Source: a virus
Direction: 5' to 3' (one strand)
IMG/VR virus record: IMGVR_UViG_3300017987_000186
Span: 1-38,756 of that record
Length of the DNA stretch: 38,756 nt
Within the stretch, counting starts at the first letter, position 1, and each line of letters starts with the position of its first letter. This document shows, in pieces, positions 1-8,010 of this stretch. The notes under the pieces are model-generated. The model did no database searches, was not told the DNA's origin, and worked only from the letters and a program-made list of their open reading frames with translations. The position numbers were made by a program, and so were the translations under genes.

Positions 1-158
1 TGCGAAGGCTCGCTCGTTTCATCAAGTTTTGTGACGTTCATAACCTAACTCAAGATTTTTTGGGCAACAACAGCGAGGGTTCACAAAAGGTTTTCGTGTG
101 GCAAAGATGGGTCACAACTTTTTTTCTGTTCAATTGAGTTTTACTTAAAAAGGTCAAA
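1..158. promoter_or_regulatory. Upstream region of the late operon
   Basis: This non-coding stretch precedes the first rightward gene. It contains TTGTGAC at 29-35, TTCACAA near 80-86 and GTCACAA at 111-117. The same heptamers recur in the intergenic region 36779-36905, so they may be half-sites for one regulator. I could not identify a convincing -35/-10 pair. An AAAAAGG Shine-Dalgarno lies just before the ATG at 159. In lambda-like phages cos lies next to the small terminase gene. A cos site could be here or between 38647 and 38756, but none can be proven by eye. Confidence 0.4.
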
Positions 159-635
159 ATGCGTAAACCTGGTAAATTAACTTTTCATGCGCGAGCGTTT
201 ATTGATTACTGCGAAGGCGCATCATATAAAGAGATTGCAACAAAGCACGGGGTCAAGCGGACAACGGTAAATAATTGGGTGACTGATGAGAAGTGGCAAG
301 ACAGACGCCGTGACCGTGAAGAGCGGCTTGCGGCGGAACGTGAAGAGCTTATTCAAAAAGCCAACTCGAAAGTTTACGCCCGTCATCAAAAAGAACACGA
401 AGAGCAAATCAGATTGATTCTTGTCAATCTAAAGATCGCGTCGGCTGTTACCGCAGAAGAGGCGCGAAAAATTTACAAACTTGAGCCGGTGAATGAATCG
501 CGGCTTGAAAATATTCGGACTGTCGTAAGTATTACGCAAAAAACGGCAAATGTTTTGTCAATGCTGTTCCCTAAATCTATCATGCAACTTGACGAGGAGC
601 AACAAGAAGTATGCGTATCGAAAGAAGAAAAGTAG
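159..635 (+). CDS. Small HTH protein, possible terminase-associated DNA binder
   Basis: The 158-residue protein has an N-terminal helix-turn-helix at about residues 18-45 (YKEIATKHGVKRTTVNNWV), then a long charged helix at about 50-85 and a further helical part. This is the architecture of phage small terminase or DUF1804-type DNA-binding proteins. A Nu1-type small subunit lies further downstream at 2177, so this gene is probably a regulator or an accessory packaging protein. The start has an AAAAAGG ribosome site. The 3' end overlaps the next gene by 25 bases, which suggests translational coupling. HTH is confident; exact role is not. Confidence 0.55.
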   Translation: MRKPGKLTFHARAFIDYCEGASYKEIATKHGVKRTTVNNWVTDEKWQDRRRDREERLAAEREELIQKANSKVYARHQKEHEEQIRLILVNLKIASAVTAEEARKIYKLEPVNESRLENIRTVVSITQKTANVLSMLFPKSIMQLDEEQQEVCVSKEEK

Positions 636-1123
636 ACGACTTAAAGCCGGCAGAATACAATCCGCGAAAGATTTCCGATAATGCTCTTGCTGGTCTCGAG
701 ACGAGCGTTAAAAGATTTGGTCTTGTGCAGCCGATAGTAATCAATGAACGAACCGGCAATATTGTGGGCGGTCACCAACGACTTAAAGTTGTTTGTGATG
801 AAGAAATTGATTGTGTGATCGTTGACCTTGACGAGTCGGAAGAGAAAGCGCTAAACGTTGCGCTCAACAACCCGCACATTCAAGGCGAGTGGGACGTTGA
901 CAAGTTAGACTCTATCCTCCGCGAGATCAGCGACATCGACGTATACAAGGATCTTAAGCTTGACAAACTTGAGGTGATCATGCCGGAAGACGTGGCTAAG
1001 AATGAAATAGCCAACGTGCCGGTTTATGAAGTTGTAATAGAGTGTACCAGCGAAGGCGAGCAAAAGAGTTTATACGATGAATTCTCAGACAGAGGTCTAA
1101 AATGCCGAGTTTTGACATTGTAA
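611..1123 (+). CDS. ParB/Srx-fold phage protein
   Basis: The 170-residue protein has the ParB N-terminal (ParB/sulfiredoxin) fold at about residues 5-95: DLKPAEYNPRKIS, then SVKRFGLVQPIV and the nucleotide-site box GGHQR. It lacks the central HTH of true segregation ParB proteins, so it is unlikely to be the partition protein; that is encoded at 32105-33034. Stand-alone ParB-fold proteins are common beside phage terminases and in DNA-modification clusters. Some have nuclease or NTPase activity. The last 35 residues (VPVYEVVIECTSEGEQ...) form a small separate beta-rich tail. The gene overlaps both neighbours, indicating one transcription unit. Confidence 0.75.
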   Translation: MRIERRKVDDLKPAEYNPRKISDNALAGLETSVKRFGLVQPIVINERTGNIVGGHQRLKVVCDEEIDCVIVDLDESEEKALNVALNNPHIQGEWDVDKLDSILREISDIDVYKDLKLDKLEVIMPEDVAKNEIANVPVYEVVIECTSEGEQKSLYDEFSDRGLKCRVLTL

Positions 1124-2190
1124 GAAACAGCCGGGCGAAGAAAACCTTTCGCGTTGCCTCGGTGATGGGACGATATGACTTGACCTTTACGAAGATAAAA
1201 GAGTCTTTTGTCGGATCCATCCCGATAGAAAAACAGGATTGGCAAATCGGCGTGATCTACGGCAGATCAGGAACGGGCAAAAGCACGATAGCAAAAGAGC
1301 TGTTTGGCGATGCCGTTATTGATGGATTTACGTACACAAAAGAAAGCGTGCTAGATGATTTCGATGATAAGAACTCCGTCGAAGACATCACAAAAGCGTT
1401 TGTTTCGGTGGGTTTCTCTTCCGTTCCAAGCTGGCTAAAGCCTTACAACGTGCTATCGACCGGTGAAAAGATGCGCGTTGACTTGGCGAGATCTTTAATG
1501 TCAGAGCAAGACCTTGTTGTCTTTGATGAATACACGAGCGTAGTTGATCGTGATATTGCAAAGGTCGGCTCCCTCGCAGTATCAAAAGCGATTAGGCGAG
1601 CAGATAAACGATTTATCGCTGTTACCTGTCATTCGGATATCTCGGATTGGCTAAGTCCCGACTGGATATTTTGCACTGACAATATGTCCTTTGAATGGAC
1701 AAGGGGGAGACATCGGCGACCAGAAATCAAAATCGATGTTTACCGCTGTAAAGGATTCTGGGAGCATTTTAAAAAGTATCACTATCTAAAAGAAACGATC
1801 GGCAATAGTTCAAGGCGATACGTGGGTTTCTATGGCGACAAGCCAGTTGCTTTTGTCTCTGCTACCATACACCCGCTATCCAATGGCATGCGAAGGTATA
1901 TCATTAGAATTGAGCGTGTTGTGGTGTTGCCGGCTTATCAAGGTATCGGCATCGGTGGCAGAATGCTTGATGCCGTCTGTCAGATGTTCTATGAAGCAGG
2001 CGAGCGAGTTTCCCTTGTTACTTCTCATTATGCCCTTAATAGGCATTGGCAACACAGCCCTGATTATGTGTTGCGTAAGAAGTGCAGAAAAAAGAATCAT
2101 GGCGGATCAGCTATGAACAATAGCGGCAGTGGCAATCGTATTATAGCATCATGGGAGTATGTAAAGAGGTCTAACCATGACAATGCTTGA
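1102..2190 (+). CDS. ABC-type ATPase fused to GNAT acetyltransferase-like domain
   Basis: This 362-residue protein fuses two domains. Residues 45-185 form a soluble ABC-type ATPase: Walker A GRSGTGKST at 54-62, signature-like STGEK at 119-123, Walker B LVVFDE at 138-143 and an H-loop histidine in TCHSD near 177. There are no membrane segments. Residues 212-335 resemble GNAT enzymes: a YHYL motif at 226-229 and the acyl-CoA loop YQGIGIGG at 279-286. ATPase-GNAT proteins next to ParB-fold proteins occur in phages. The GNAT half recalls Mu Mom, which modifies adenine in phage DNA. That link is inference, but it fits the position just before terminase. The start is supported by AGAGG upstream, and the 3' end overlaps the small terminase gene. 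Confidence 0.75.
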   Translation: MPSFDIVRNSRAKKTFRVASVMGRYDLTFTKIKESFVGSIPIEKQDWQIGVIYGRSGTGKSTIAKELFGDAVIDGFTYTKESVLDDFDDKNSVEDITKAFVSVGFSSVPSWLKPYNVLSTGEKMRVDLARSLMSEQDLVVFDEYTSVVDRDIAKVGSLAVSKAIRRADKRFIAVTCHSDISDWLSPDWIFCTDNMSFEWTRGRHRRPEIKIDVYRCKGFWEHFKKYHYLKETIGNSSRRYVGFYGDKPVAFVSATIHPLSNGMRRYIIRIERVVVLPAYQGIGIGGRMLDAVCQMFYEAGERVSLVTSHYALNRHWQHSPDYVLRKKCRKKNHGGSAMNNSGSGNRIIASWEYVKRSNHDNA

Positions 2191-2713
2191 GGCGGCGGAA
2201 TTGCTTGGCGTTAGCAAACGTAGCATAACGAACTACATAGACAAGGGCTTGATCTCTGCCAAGAAGGTGCAGAGCAACCATGGGTGCGGCTATGCGTGGG
2301 ATATAGAGGATGAAACGGTTTACGCACTGCTTGAATCGCGTGGCGAGGAGCGACCAGAAGCACCACCGCAGAAGGAGCAACCAGGCAGTAAAGCAAGCGG
2401 CAAAACAAGCAGCAGAGGGCATGACATTACCAGAGGCGAAGCAGAGCGTTTGCTTAAATATGAGCAAATGAAAAGCGCTCGATACAAGAACATGCAACTT
2501 GAGAAACGCCTTGTTGATGCTGAAGAATTGAAAAGCGGTATTGCTGCGGTGTTTACTAGCACGTGGGGTCGGCAACGTGAGTTTATAGAGCAGTGGGCTA
2601 TAGATTTTAATCTGACATTTGGTCAGGTTGACCGCATGCAAAAGGACTTTGACAAGGCGCTTAAAGCAGGCAATGAAGAGCTTGCAAGAAAGGTTGACAA
2701 TGCTAGAGGCTAG
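2177..2713 (+). CDS. Terminase small subunit, lambda Nu1 family
   Basis: The 178-residue protein begins with an excisionase/MerR-like winged HTH (MTMLEAAELLGVSKRSITNYIDKG, residues 1-24). A low-complexity linker rich in Gly, Ser and Gln follows (about 58-85), then a long helical region (about 90-178). This is the layout of lambda gpNu1, which binds cos and recruits the large subunit. The HTH, the length and the 14-base overlap with the GpA-like gene support the call. AAGAGG precedes the ATG. Confidence 0.85.
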   Translation: MTMLEAAELLGVSKRSITNYIDKGLISAKKVQSNHGCGYAWDIEDETVYALLESRGEERPEAPPQKEQPGSKASGKTSSRGHDITRGEAERLLKYEQMKSARYKNMQLEKRLVDAEELKSGIAAVFTSTWGRQREFIEQWAIDFNLTFGQVDRMQKDFDKALKAGNEELARKVDNARG

Positions 2714-4535
2714 CATAATAGCGGGCGTTTTGCAAGATGCCTATAGCCAATCAATGGGGGTGCCGAAATATGGTAGCATCCTTGAATTTTTCGAAGATGG
2801 CTTTTCGCTTACAGACGATGATCGCTTTAAGCGCTTCGAATTAAAGTATTCTCCGTGGTGTAGGGAGCTGTGCCGGTGGTGGTCGGACTATTCAACACCA
2901 TGGATATACTTAATATTTGGTTCCCAGTTGGCAAAAACGTCTTTTATGATGGGATGCTTGCTCTATGTTTCGCAATACGAACGCGGCGCTACACCGTGTA
3001 TATGGGTAATGAGCATAGCAGAAGAGGCCAAAAACTTCATAAAAGGCAGGTTGAAACCGTTTCTTGATGAGTCCGGAGAAGAGGCAATCAAGAAAGATCA
3101 ATGGAAATTGTCTTCTTTCCGTGTCAATAATAGCTCGGTCAAGGTCGGCTACGCAACAGCAAAAACAACCATTCGTACCAAGCCATGTCGCTATGCTTTC
3201 GGTGATGAAATAGGCTTGTGGAAAGAATCGACCAACTACGTAAAGAAACGTACAAGGACGTTTGAAGGCAAGCGGAAAGGCGTATTTTGCACAACACCAC
3301 CAGATAATTCAGATCATCATAGTGTAAGTGAGATGTTCGCAGGTAACTATTACCAATGGTGGGTTCCATGCATGCATTGCGGCAAATACCAAGGCTTGCT
3401 GTTTAAAAATCTGGTGTTCAAGGAAGGCAAGGTTGATGGTGTTTGGGACTTTGAGAAGGTAAAAGAGTGCGTGCGGTACAAGTGCGAACACTGCGGCGGC
3501 TTCTGGTACGACCATCAAAAGTTAGACATCATCAACAAGGGCAAAACGGTATGTGTTGATCCTGACACATACGAATCGAGAGAAGAACGCAAAAGCGATT
3601 CCAAAACGCTTCAAATCAGTGCTCTATATAGTGTCTTTACCGAGTGGGGAACGCTTGCTATCGGGCACTTGAAGGCAGAGCAAGAAGGCTACAAGGCACG
3701 TATCGAGTTCATCACAGATGAGCTTGCCGAAGTTCCCAAAAAACGCCTTGGCCAGAGCTTGAAGAAACACGAGTTAGCAAGATTCATCGATCCGATACGT
3801 AAGAGCGGAATTATCCCAGGCTACAACCTATACACCGCGGGCATCGACGTACAACGTGCCGGCAATCTATATTATTCTGTATGGGGCTTTAAAGGCGGTC
3901 CTGTCATAAGCTCTCACTTGCTAAAATATGGCATTGTCGGATGGAAGGACGCAGACGGCGGTGTAAACTGGATTCCTTTATTACAAGAGTTTGCTGATTT
4001 TCGTTCTAGGTTGTACCGTGCTACGCTTGACGCGACAGATGGCGAAGTAACATTTGTCATATATGATTTCTGTCGATACCACGGCAAGCCATTTGTGCCG
4101 CTTAGGGATGCAGGAACACAGCTTGAAAAAATATGCTTTAAGTCGTTAGACATCGATCCAAGGACCGGGCAGAAGCTAAAAGCAACCGGGTTTAAGTACT
4201 TATCCGTTAATTCAGACATCGTAAAAGACGAAATAGCTACGATGTTTTCACGCCTACCAACCGATGAAGGCGCTTGCACGTTTCCGTGTGACGTGGAAGA
4301 GGTGTTTTTACGTCATATATCAAATGAACACCGGACAGAAGAAGAGAGAAGAGGCCGGATAGTGTCGACCTGGCAGTTGCGGTATTCGGGAGCAGCGAAT
4401 CATTTCTTTTCAACGATGGTTTACGCACATGCCGCAATGGAAGACGTTAGACCGTTACTACAAAAAGCAGGAGGGGCCAAAAAATCAATACGAAAAGCAA
4501 GAAAAAGGATCATATATCCGGGAGAACAGTTGTAG
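2700..4535 (+). CDS. Terminase large subunit, lambda GpA family
   Basis: This is the packaging motor and endonuclease. I chose the ATG at 2700 (611 residues) over an upstream in-frame start because AGAAAGG lies at the right distance and the extra 27 codons fall entirely inside the small subunit gene. Visible motifs are the ATPase loop GSQLAKTS at 74-81, the acidic Walker B FGDE at 167-170, and two CxxC pairs at about 224/227 and 262/265 that probably bind zinc. The nuclease motif YTAGIDVQ has an Asp near 383. The length is slightly below the usual 640 for GpA. The frame ends 51 bases after an A6 run from which a -1 shift would extend it by 106 residues. Confidence 0.93.
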   Translation: MLEASIIAGVLQDAYSQSMGVPKYGSILEFFEDGFSLTDDDRFKRFELKYSPWCRELCRWWSDYSTPWIYLIFGSQLAKTSFMMGCLLYVSQYERGATPCIWVMSIAEEAKNFIKGRLKPFLDESGEEAIKKDQWKLSSFRVNNSSVKVGYATAKTTIRTKPCRYAFGDEIGLWKESTNYVKKRTRTFEGKRKGVFCTTPPDNSDHHSVSEMFAGNYYQWWVPCMHCGKYQGLLFKNLVFKEGKVDGVWDFEKVKECVRYKCEHCGGFWYDHQKLDIINKGKTVCVDPDTYESREERKSDSKTLQISALYSVFTEWGTLAIGHLKAEQEGYKARIEFITDELAEVPKKRLGQSLKKHELARFIDPIRKSGIIPGYNLYTAGIDVQRAGNLYYSVWGFKGGPVISSHLLKYGIVGWKDADGGVNWIPLLQEFADFRSRLYRATLDATDGEVTFVIYDFCRYHGKPFVPLRDAGTQLEKICFKSLDIDPRTGQKLKATGFKYLSVNSDIVKDEIATMFSRLPTDEGACTFPCDVEEVFLRHISNEHRTEEERRGRIVSTWQLRYSGAANHFFSTMVYAHAAMEDVRPLLQKAGGAKKSIRKARKRIIYPGEQL

Positions 4536-4804
4536 AGCGTTCGAACGTTCGAACAGTAATAGAGCATGAACACGAAGGTTTAGAGACGATCACAAGGAGC
4601 AATATCCTTGAAATATACAGTGAGTTTTGCATTAAGCGCAAAATAACGCTTAGAAAGCGCGCAAATGACATAGGCGTGTCACACGGGACGCTTTCGAAGC
4701 TTGAAAACAACGGATTTCCGCCTTCCGAGCGTATTGTATTGAACATTTTAAGCTATTTTGAGCGCTTAAAGAGAGCAAATGGACACGCAAAAACGCCGGT
4801 TTAG
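4484..4804 (+). CDS. XRE-type HTH reading frame without a normal start codon
   Basis: The frame 4451-4804 is open and encodes a clear Cro/CI-type HTH in its last 65 codons: ITLRKRANDIGVSHGTLSKL followed by ENNGFPPSER. It contains no ATG, GTG or TTG. AAGGAG at 4594-4599 is followed only by an in-frame ATC at 4604. Alternatively, a -1 shift on the A6 run at 4479-4484 inside the terminase gene would join 106 residues, including this HTH, to terminase. The coordinates given are for that extension. It could also be a decayed gene or contain a sequencing error. The HTH itself is clear; how it is expressed is not. Confidence 0.5.
   Translation: MNTKSKKKDHISGRTVVERSNVRTVIEHEHEGLETITRSNILEIYSEFCIKRKITLRKRANDIGVSHGTLSKLENNGFPPSERIVLNILSYFERLKRANGHAKTPV
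4539..4554. repeat. Perfect palindrome GTTCGAACGTTCGAAC, copy 1
   Basis: This 16-base perfect inverted repeat is made of two TTCGAA hexamers around a central CG. It starts four bases after the terminase stop codon, inside the HTH reading frame. Longer versions occur at 13132 and 23899. There is no T-run, so it is more likely a protein-binding site than a terminator. Confidence 0.85.
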
Positions 4805-4906
4805 GCTGTCAAATAAGCTGTCACTTTTGCGACCGCTTTAGATGAGTAAAATCGGATGAGACAGCGTTTTTAGGCTGTCAAATAAGCTGTCAAATAAGCT
4901 GTCAAG
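4801..4906 (+). repeat. 12-bp direct repeats (unit gctgtcaaataa)
   Basis: A TAGGCTGTC-type block with the unit gctgtcaaataa appears at 4802-4823 and again at 4871-4905, where it is repeated three times. The second block also pairs with GACAGC at about 4865 to form a small stem. The repeats fill the gap between the HTH frame and the terminator. Every unit contains a stop codon in one frame, so they are not coding there. Function is unknown; they could be binding sites. Confidence 0.7.
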
Positions 4907-4931
4907 GTATATCTTTTTCCATCAAATCGTT

Positions 4932-4971
4932 TAGGCTAGATGCTTTAAAAAAGTATCTAGCCTAATTTTTT
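4932..4971 (+). terminator. Rho-independent terminator upstream of the head genes
   Basis: A perfect 10-bp stem (TAGGCTAGAT at 4932-4941 with ATCTAGCCTA at 4955-4964) encloses a 13-base loop and is followed directly by ATTTTTT. The arrangement fits termination of rightward transcripts just before the gpW-like gene. The terminase and head genes may therefore be separately controlled, or joined only by antitermination. Confidence 0.75.
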
Positions 4972-4979
4972 GGTGGTTT

Positions 4980-5192
4980 ATGGCTATAAAAACGTATACA
5001 GAGCAGCTTGAAGACGTGCAAACGGCTATTACCGCGATAGAAACAAACGCACAGAGCTATAGCATTGGCGGAATGACCATGGCAAAAGCGCGTTTGGAAT
5101 CGCTTTATAAGCGTGAACAGTATTTGCGCACGATGGTAGGCAGAGAAACAACAAGCGGCATAAAAGTACGTCGCGCAGTGCCGGAGCGCTAA
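4980..5192 (+). CDS. gpW-like head completion protein
   Basis: The small 70-residue helical protein lies between terminase and portal, exactly where lambda has gpW (68 residues). gpW plugs the filled head and prepares it for tail attachment. The N-terminus (TYTEQLEDVQTAITAIETNA) and the internal helix (KARLESLYKREQYLRTMV) match the helix-hairpin-helix composition of this family. The ribosome site is weak (GGTGG). The stop shares one base with the portal start (TAATG), indicating coupling. The call rests mostly on position and size. Confidence 0.7.
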   Translation: MAIKTYTEQLEDVQTAITAIETNAQSYSIGGMTMAKARLESLYKREQYLRTMVGRETTSGIKVRRAVPER

Positions 5193-6820
5193 TGAATCTA
5201 CTTGATAAAGCCATCTCGGTCCTTTCGCCACTTTGGGCAATGAAGAGAGGCAGGGCAAGACAAGCGCTTGCCCTGCTTGATTCTTCGTATAAAGGCGCAT
5301 CGCGCAATACAAGAGCACTTGCAACGTGGTACGCATCATCCGGTAGTGCCAATACGGATCTTGCGCCAGGCACGCGCAAAACGCTTATGCACCGCTCGCG
5401 TGATGCTTACCGTAATTGTCCGCTTGGGCGTGCCGCAGTGCTTAGGCCGACAGCAAACGTTATCGGCACCGGCCTGAAATTCCACAGCAATGTTGATTAC
5501 AAAACGCTCGGCATCACTGCCGAGCAAGGAAAAGAATATAGTCAGCAGATCGAACGCGAGTTTAATTATTACGCCTCTACCCCGGACGAATGCGACTTCG
5601 ACCGCCAACACGATTTTTACCAATTGCAGTATCACGCTTTCTTCTCTTCTCTCCTTTCCGGTGATTCCATAACTTTGACTCCGATGATCAGACGGCCAGG
5701 ATGCCTATATAACTTGAAATTCCAGGTTATAGAGGCTGATCGGCTTGATTCTCCGCAAGGTGATAACGTGCCGCACGAAAAAATCAAGGATGGTGTGGAG
5801 CTTGATAAAAATGGTGTTCCTGTGGCTGTCTGGATACGAGAAACACATCCCGGGGAGTATTTGTCAAGCTATGAAAAGCGGTATAGCTGGAAACGCAAGC
5901 CAATATTTGGAAGTAGAACGGGCAGACGTCGCGTGATGCATCTTTTTAAGCAAGAACGCCCTGGTCAGGTACGCGGCGAACCGTTTCTTGCTCCGATATT
6001 GAACGATCTTAAGCAATGGGACCGCTACAGTGATAGCGAGATGATGTCCGCTGTTATATCAAGCTATTTTACGACGTTTGTCACTTCTCCAGATCCGAAC
6101 GCTATAGATGGCTTGAATCTTATGGCGCAAGAGCCGGATGACGGGCATGATGCGGTAGAGCCTTACGCAAGCTCAGCAGAAGAGATTCGCATGGGGCCGG
6201 GTGCTGTTTGCGGATTGCAGCCGGGGGAAGAAGTTAAATTTGCTAATCCTTCACGGCCAAACGCGCAGTATGAACCGTTTTTGTCTGTTAAGGCCAAGGA
6301 AATGGGGGCCGCAACAGGCGTTCCATTCGAGGATTTGATGCTTTATTTTACCTCTTCGTACTCAGCCGCTCGGGGGGCCCTCTTAAAAGGGTGGCAGTTT
6401 ACGAAAGAACGTCGAAAATTGACCGACACGAAATGGTGTCGACCTGGTTTTTTGCTTTGGCTGGATGAAGCGGTTGCAATCGGACGTTTGAAGCTTCCGA
6501 GCTATGGCGACCCAGTTAAACGGCGTGCTTATGCGAAAGGGTTGTTCGTGGGTGATGCGAGAGGTGCAATTGACGAGGTAAAAGAAATCGATGCAGCCAT
6601 GAAACGTATTGAGCTAGGCGTTTCTAACCGTCACATCGAAACCGCCAACCTTATGGGGCTTGACTGGGAAGATGTTGACGATGTTTTAGCCATGGAAGAG
6701 GCAAGATTACAGGAGCGCAAGCCAAAACAGCCGATTTTGGACGGACAGGAACAAGAAGAGGATAAGGAAGATGCCGGAGACGACAGAGAAAAAAAAGATA
6801 ACGATTCCGACGATACATAA
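5192..6820 (+). CDS. Portal protein, lambda gpB family
   Basis: This 542-residue protein forms the dodecameric channel at the head vertex. Family hallmarks are the early segment RSRDAYRNCPLGRAAVLRPT followed by NVIGTGL (about 60-95), the conserved acidic region SAEEIRMGPGAVCGLQPGEE (about 327-346) and the C-terminal SYSAARGALLKGWQFTKERR (about 390-410). The last 30 residues are very acidic (EQEEDKEDAGDD). GGAG lies at a proper distance from the ATG. The 3' end overlaps the protease gene by 50 bases. Confidence 0.92.
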   Translation: MNLLDKAISVLSPLWAMKRGRARQALALLDSSYKGASRNTRALATWYASSGSANTDLAPGTRKTLMHRSRDAYRNCPLGRAAVLRPTANVIGTGLKFHSNVDYKTLGITAEQGKEYSQQIEREFNYYASTPDECDFDRQHDFYQLQYHAFFSSLLSGDSITLTPMIRRPGCLYNLKFQVIEADRLDSPQGDNVPHEKIKDGVELDKNGVPVAVWIRETHPGEYLSSYEKRYSWKRKPIFGSRTGRRRVMHLFKQERPGQVRGEPFLAPILNDLKQWDRYSDSEMMSAVISSYFTTFVTSPDPNAIDGLNLMAQEPDDGHDAVEPYASSAEEIRMGPGAVCGLQPGEEVKFANPSRPNAQYEPFLSVKAKEMGAATGVPFEDLMLYFTSSYSAARGALLKGWQFTKERRKLTDTKWCRPGFLLWLDEAVAIGRLKLPSYGDPVKRRAYAKGLFVGDARGAIDEVKEIDAAMKRIELGVSNRHIETANLMGLDWEDVDDVLAMEEARLQERKPKQPILDGQEQEEDKEDAGDDREKKDNDSDDT

Positions 6821-8006
6821 CACACCGTTATTGATATCAAAATCCGGATTCGATGACATGTTGCTTAAAGCGCGGTGTGAGGCAGAAGTCAAGGCGTTTG
6901 CCGACAATGACGATGAGTTTTTGTCATTGTTTCCCGCGCCGAATGTAATTGGCAATACTGCTGTTTTGGGCGTTTCCGGGACTATTTCGCTTCGTGCGTC
7001 ATGGTGGCAATTGTTTTTTGGTGGAACATCGATCGATGTATTGACAAAACATCTTAAAGTGTTGGTTGCAGATGACAGTATAAGACGGATCGTTTTAGAT
7101 GTCGACTCGCCCGGCGGATATGTTGACGGCGTTGATGTGTTCGCGCAAGCTGTGTTTGATGCGCGAGAGAAAAAAGAAATCGTTGCGATGGTAAACCCCA
7201 TGTGCGCAAGCGCGGCATACTGGATTGCAAGCGCAGCACATGAAATATACATCACTTCGGGAACATCGATTACTGGCAGCATTGGCGTTATTATCTCACA
7301 TGTCGATTACTCGAAGATGCTTGAAGGCGATGGCGTTAAGGTTACAGAGATTACCGCAGGTAAATATAAAAACATCGCATCAAGTCATAAGCCGCTTTCG
7401 AAGGAAGGCAAAGAAGAATTACAGGCACAAGCCGATTATATATACTCTCTATTCGTCAATGATGTGGCAAAACACCGTAACAAAACGGTAGATGAAGCGC
7501 TTGCCATGGCGGATGGAAGGATTTTTTTGGGTCGACAGGCTGTAGATATCGGCTTGGCCGACGGATTTAAAACGATGAGTGACCTTTTGGAGGACAATGA
7601 TTTGCCCGATAAAGAGAAAACGCCTGTCGTTTCATTGGCGTACTTGAAGGAAAACAATCCCGATTTGCTCGCTTCGATCAAAGAAGAAGCGTACAAGGAC
7701 GGTTTTGAAAAAGGTAAAGCCGAAGGAAACGAGGCAGGAATCAAAGCAGAGAGAGAGCGTGTGTCTAAAGTTAGCTCTCTCTCGCGAAAAGGTTATGAGA
7801 ACATCATAACAAAAGCCATAACAGAAGGCAATACGCCAGAACAAGCGGCAATGGCTTTGTGGAAGGAAAGCGAAAACCGAGGGTCGACCGCAAACCTCGA
7901 AAATATGAAAGCAGACTCCACACAAGCGAAAACCGAGAAAACCGAAGACGAACAACCGTCAAGGCTAGCTGGCCTTCGTGCCGGCGCAGGCATCAGAAAG
8001 GAGTAA
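6771..8006 (+). CDS. Capsid maturation protease, S49 (SppA-like), with scaffold-like tail
   Basis: Residues 60-280 form an S49 serine protease: DVDSPGGYVDG at 111-120, the catalytic serine in PMCASAAYW (Ser147) and a lysine in ITAGKYKN (Lys198 or Lys200). This matches lambda gpC and other prohead proteases. Residues 300-411 are charged and helical and may act as an internal scaffold, as Nu3 does in lambda, possibly with a nested start. AAGGAAG precedes the chosen ATG. The gene begins inside the portal gene. Confidence 0.88.
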   Translation: MPETTEKKKITIPTIHNTPLLISKSGFDDMLLKARCEAEVKAFADNDDEFLSLFPAPNVIGNTAVLGVSGTISLRASWWQLFFGGTSIDVLTKHLKVLVADDSIRRIVLDVDSPGGYVDGVDVFAQAVFDAREKKEIVAMVNPMCASAAYWIASAAHEIYITSGTSITGSIGVIISHVDYSKMLEGDGVKVTEITAGKYKNIASSHKPLSKEGKEELQAQADYIYSLFVNDVAKHRNKTVDEALAMADGRIFLGRQAVDIGLADGFKTMSDLLEDNDLPDKEKTPVVSLAYLKENNPDLLASIKEEAYKDGFEKGKAEGNEAGIKAERERVSKVSSLSRKGYENIITKAITEGNTPEQAAMALWKESENRGSTANLENMKADSTQAKTEKTEDEQPSRLAGLRAGAGIRKE

Positions 8007-8010
8007 CCCT

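Noticed and set aside
611-1123. Second partition ParB
   Set aside because: No central HTH or C-terminal dimer domain and no ParA partner nearby.
4801-4906. Tandem repeats as a CRISPR array
   Set aside because: Units are 12 bases, are mostly contiguous and lack unique spacers; no cas genes are present.
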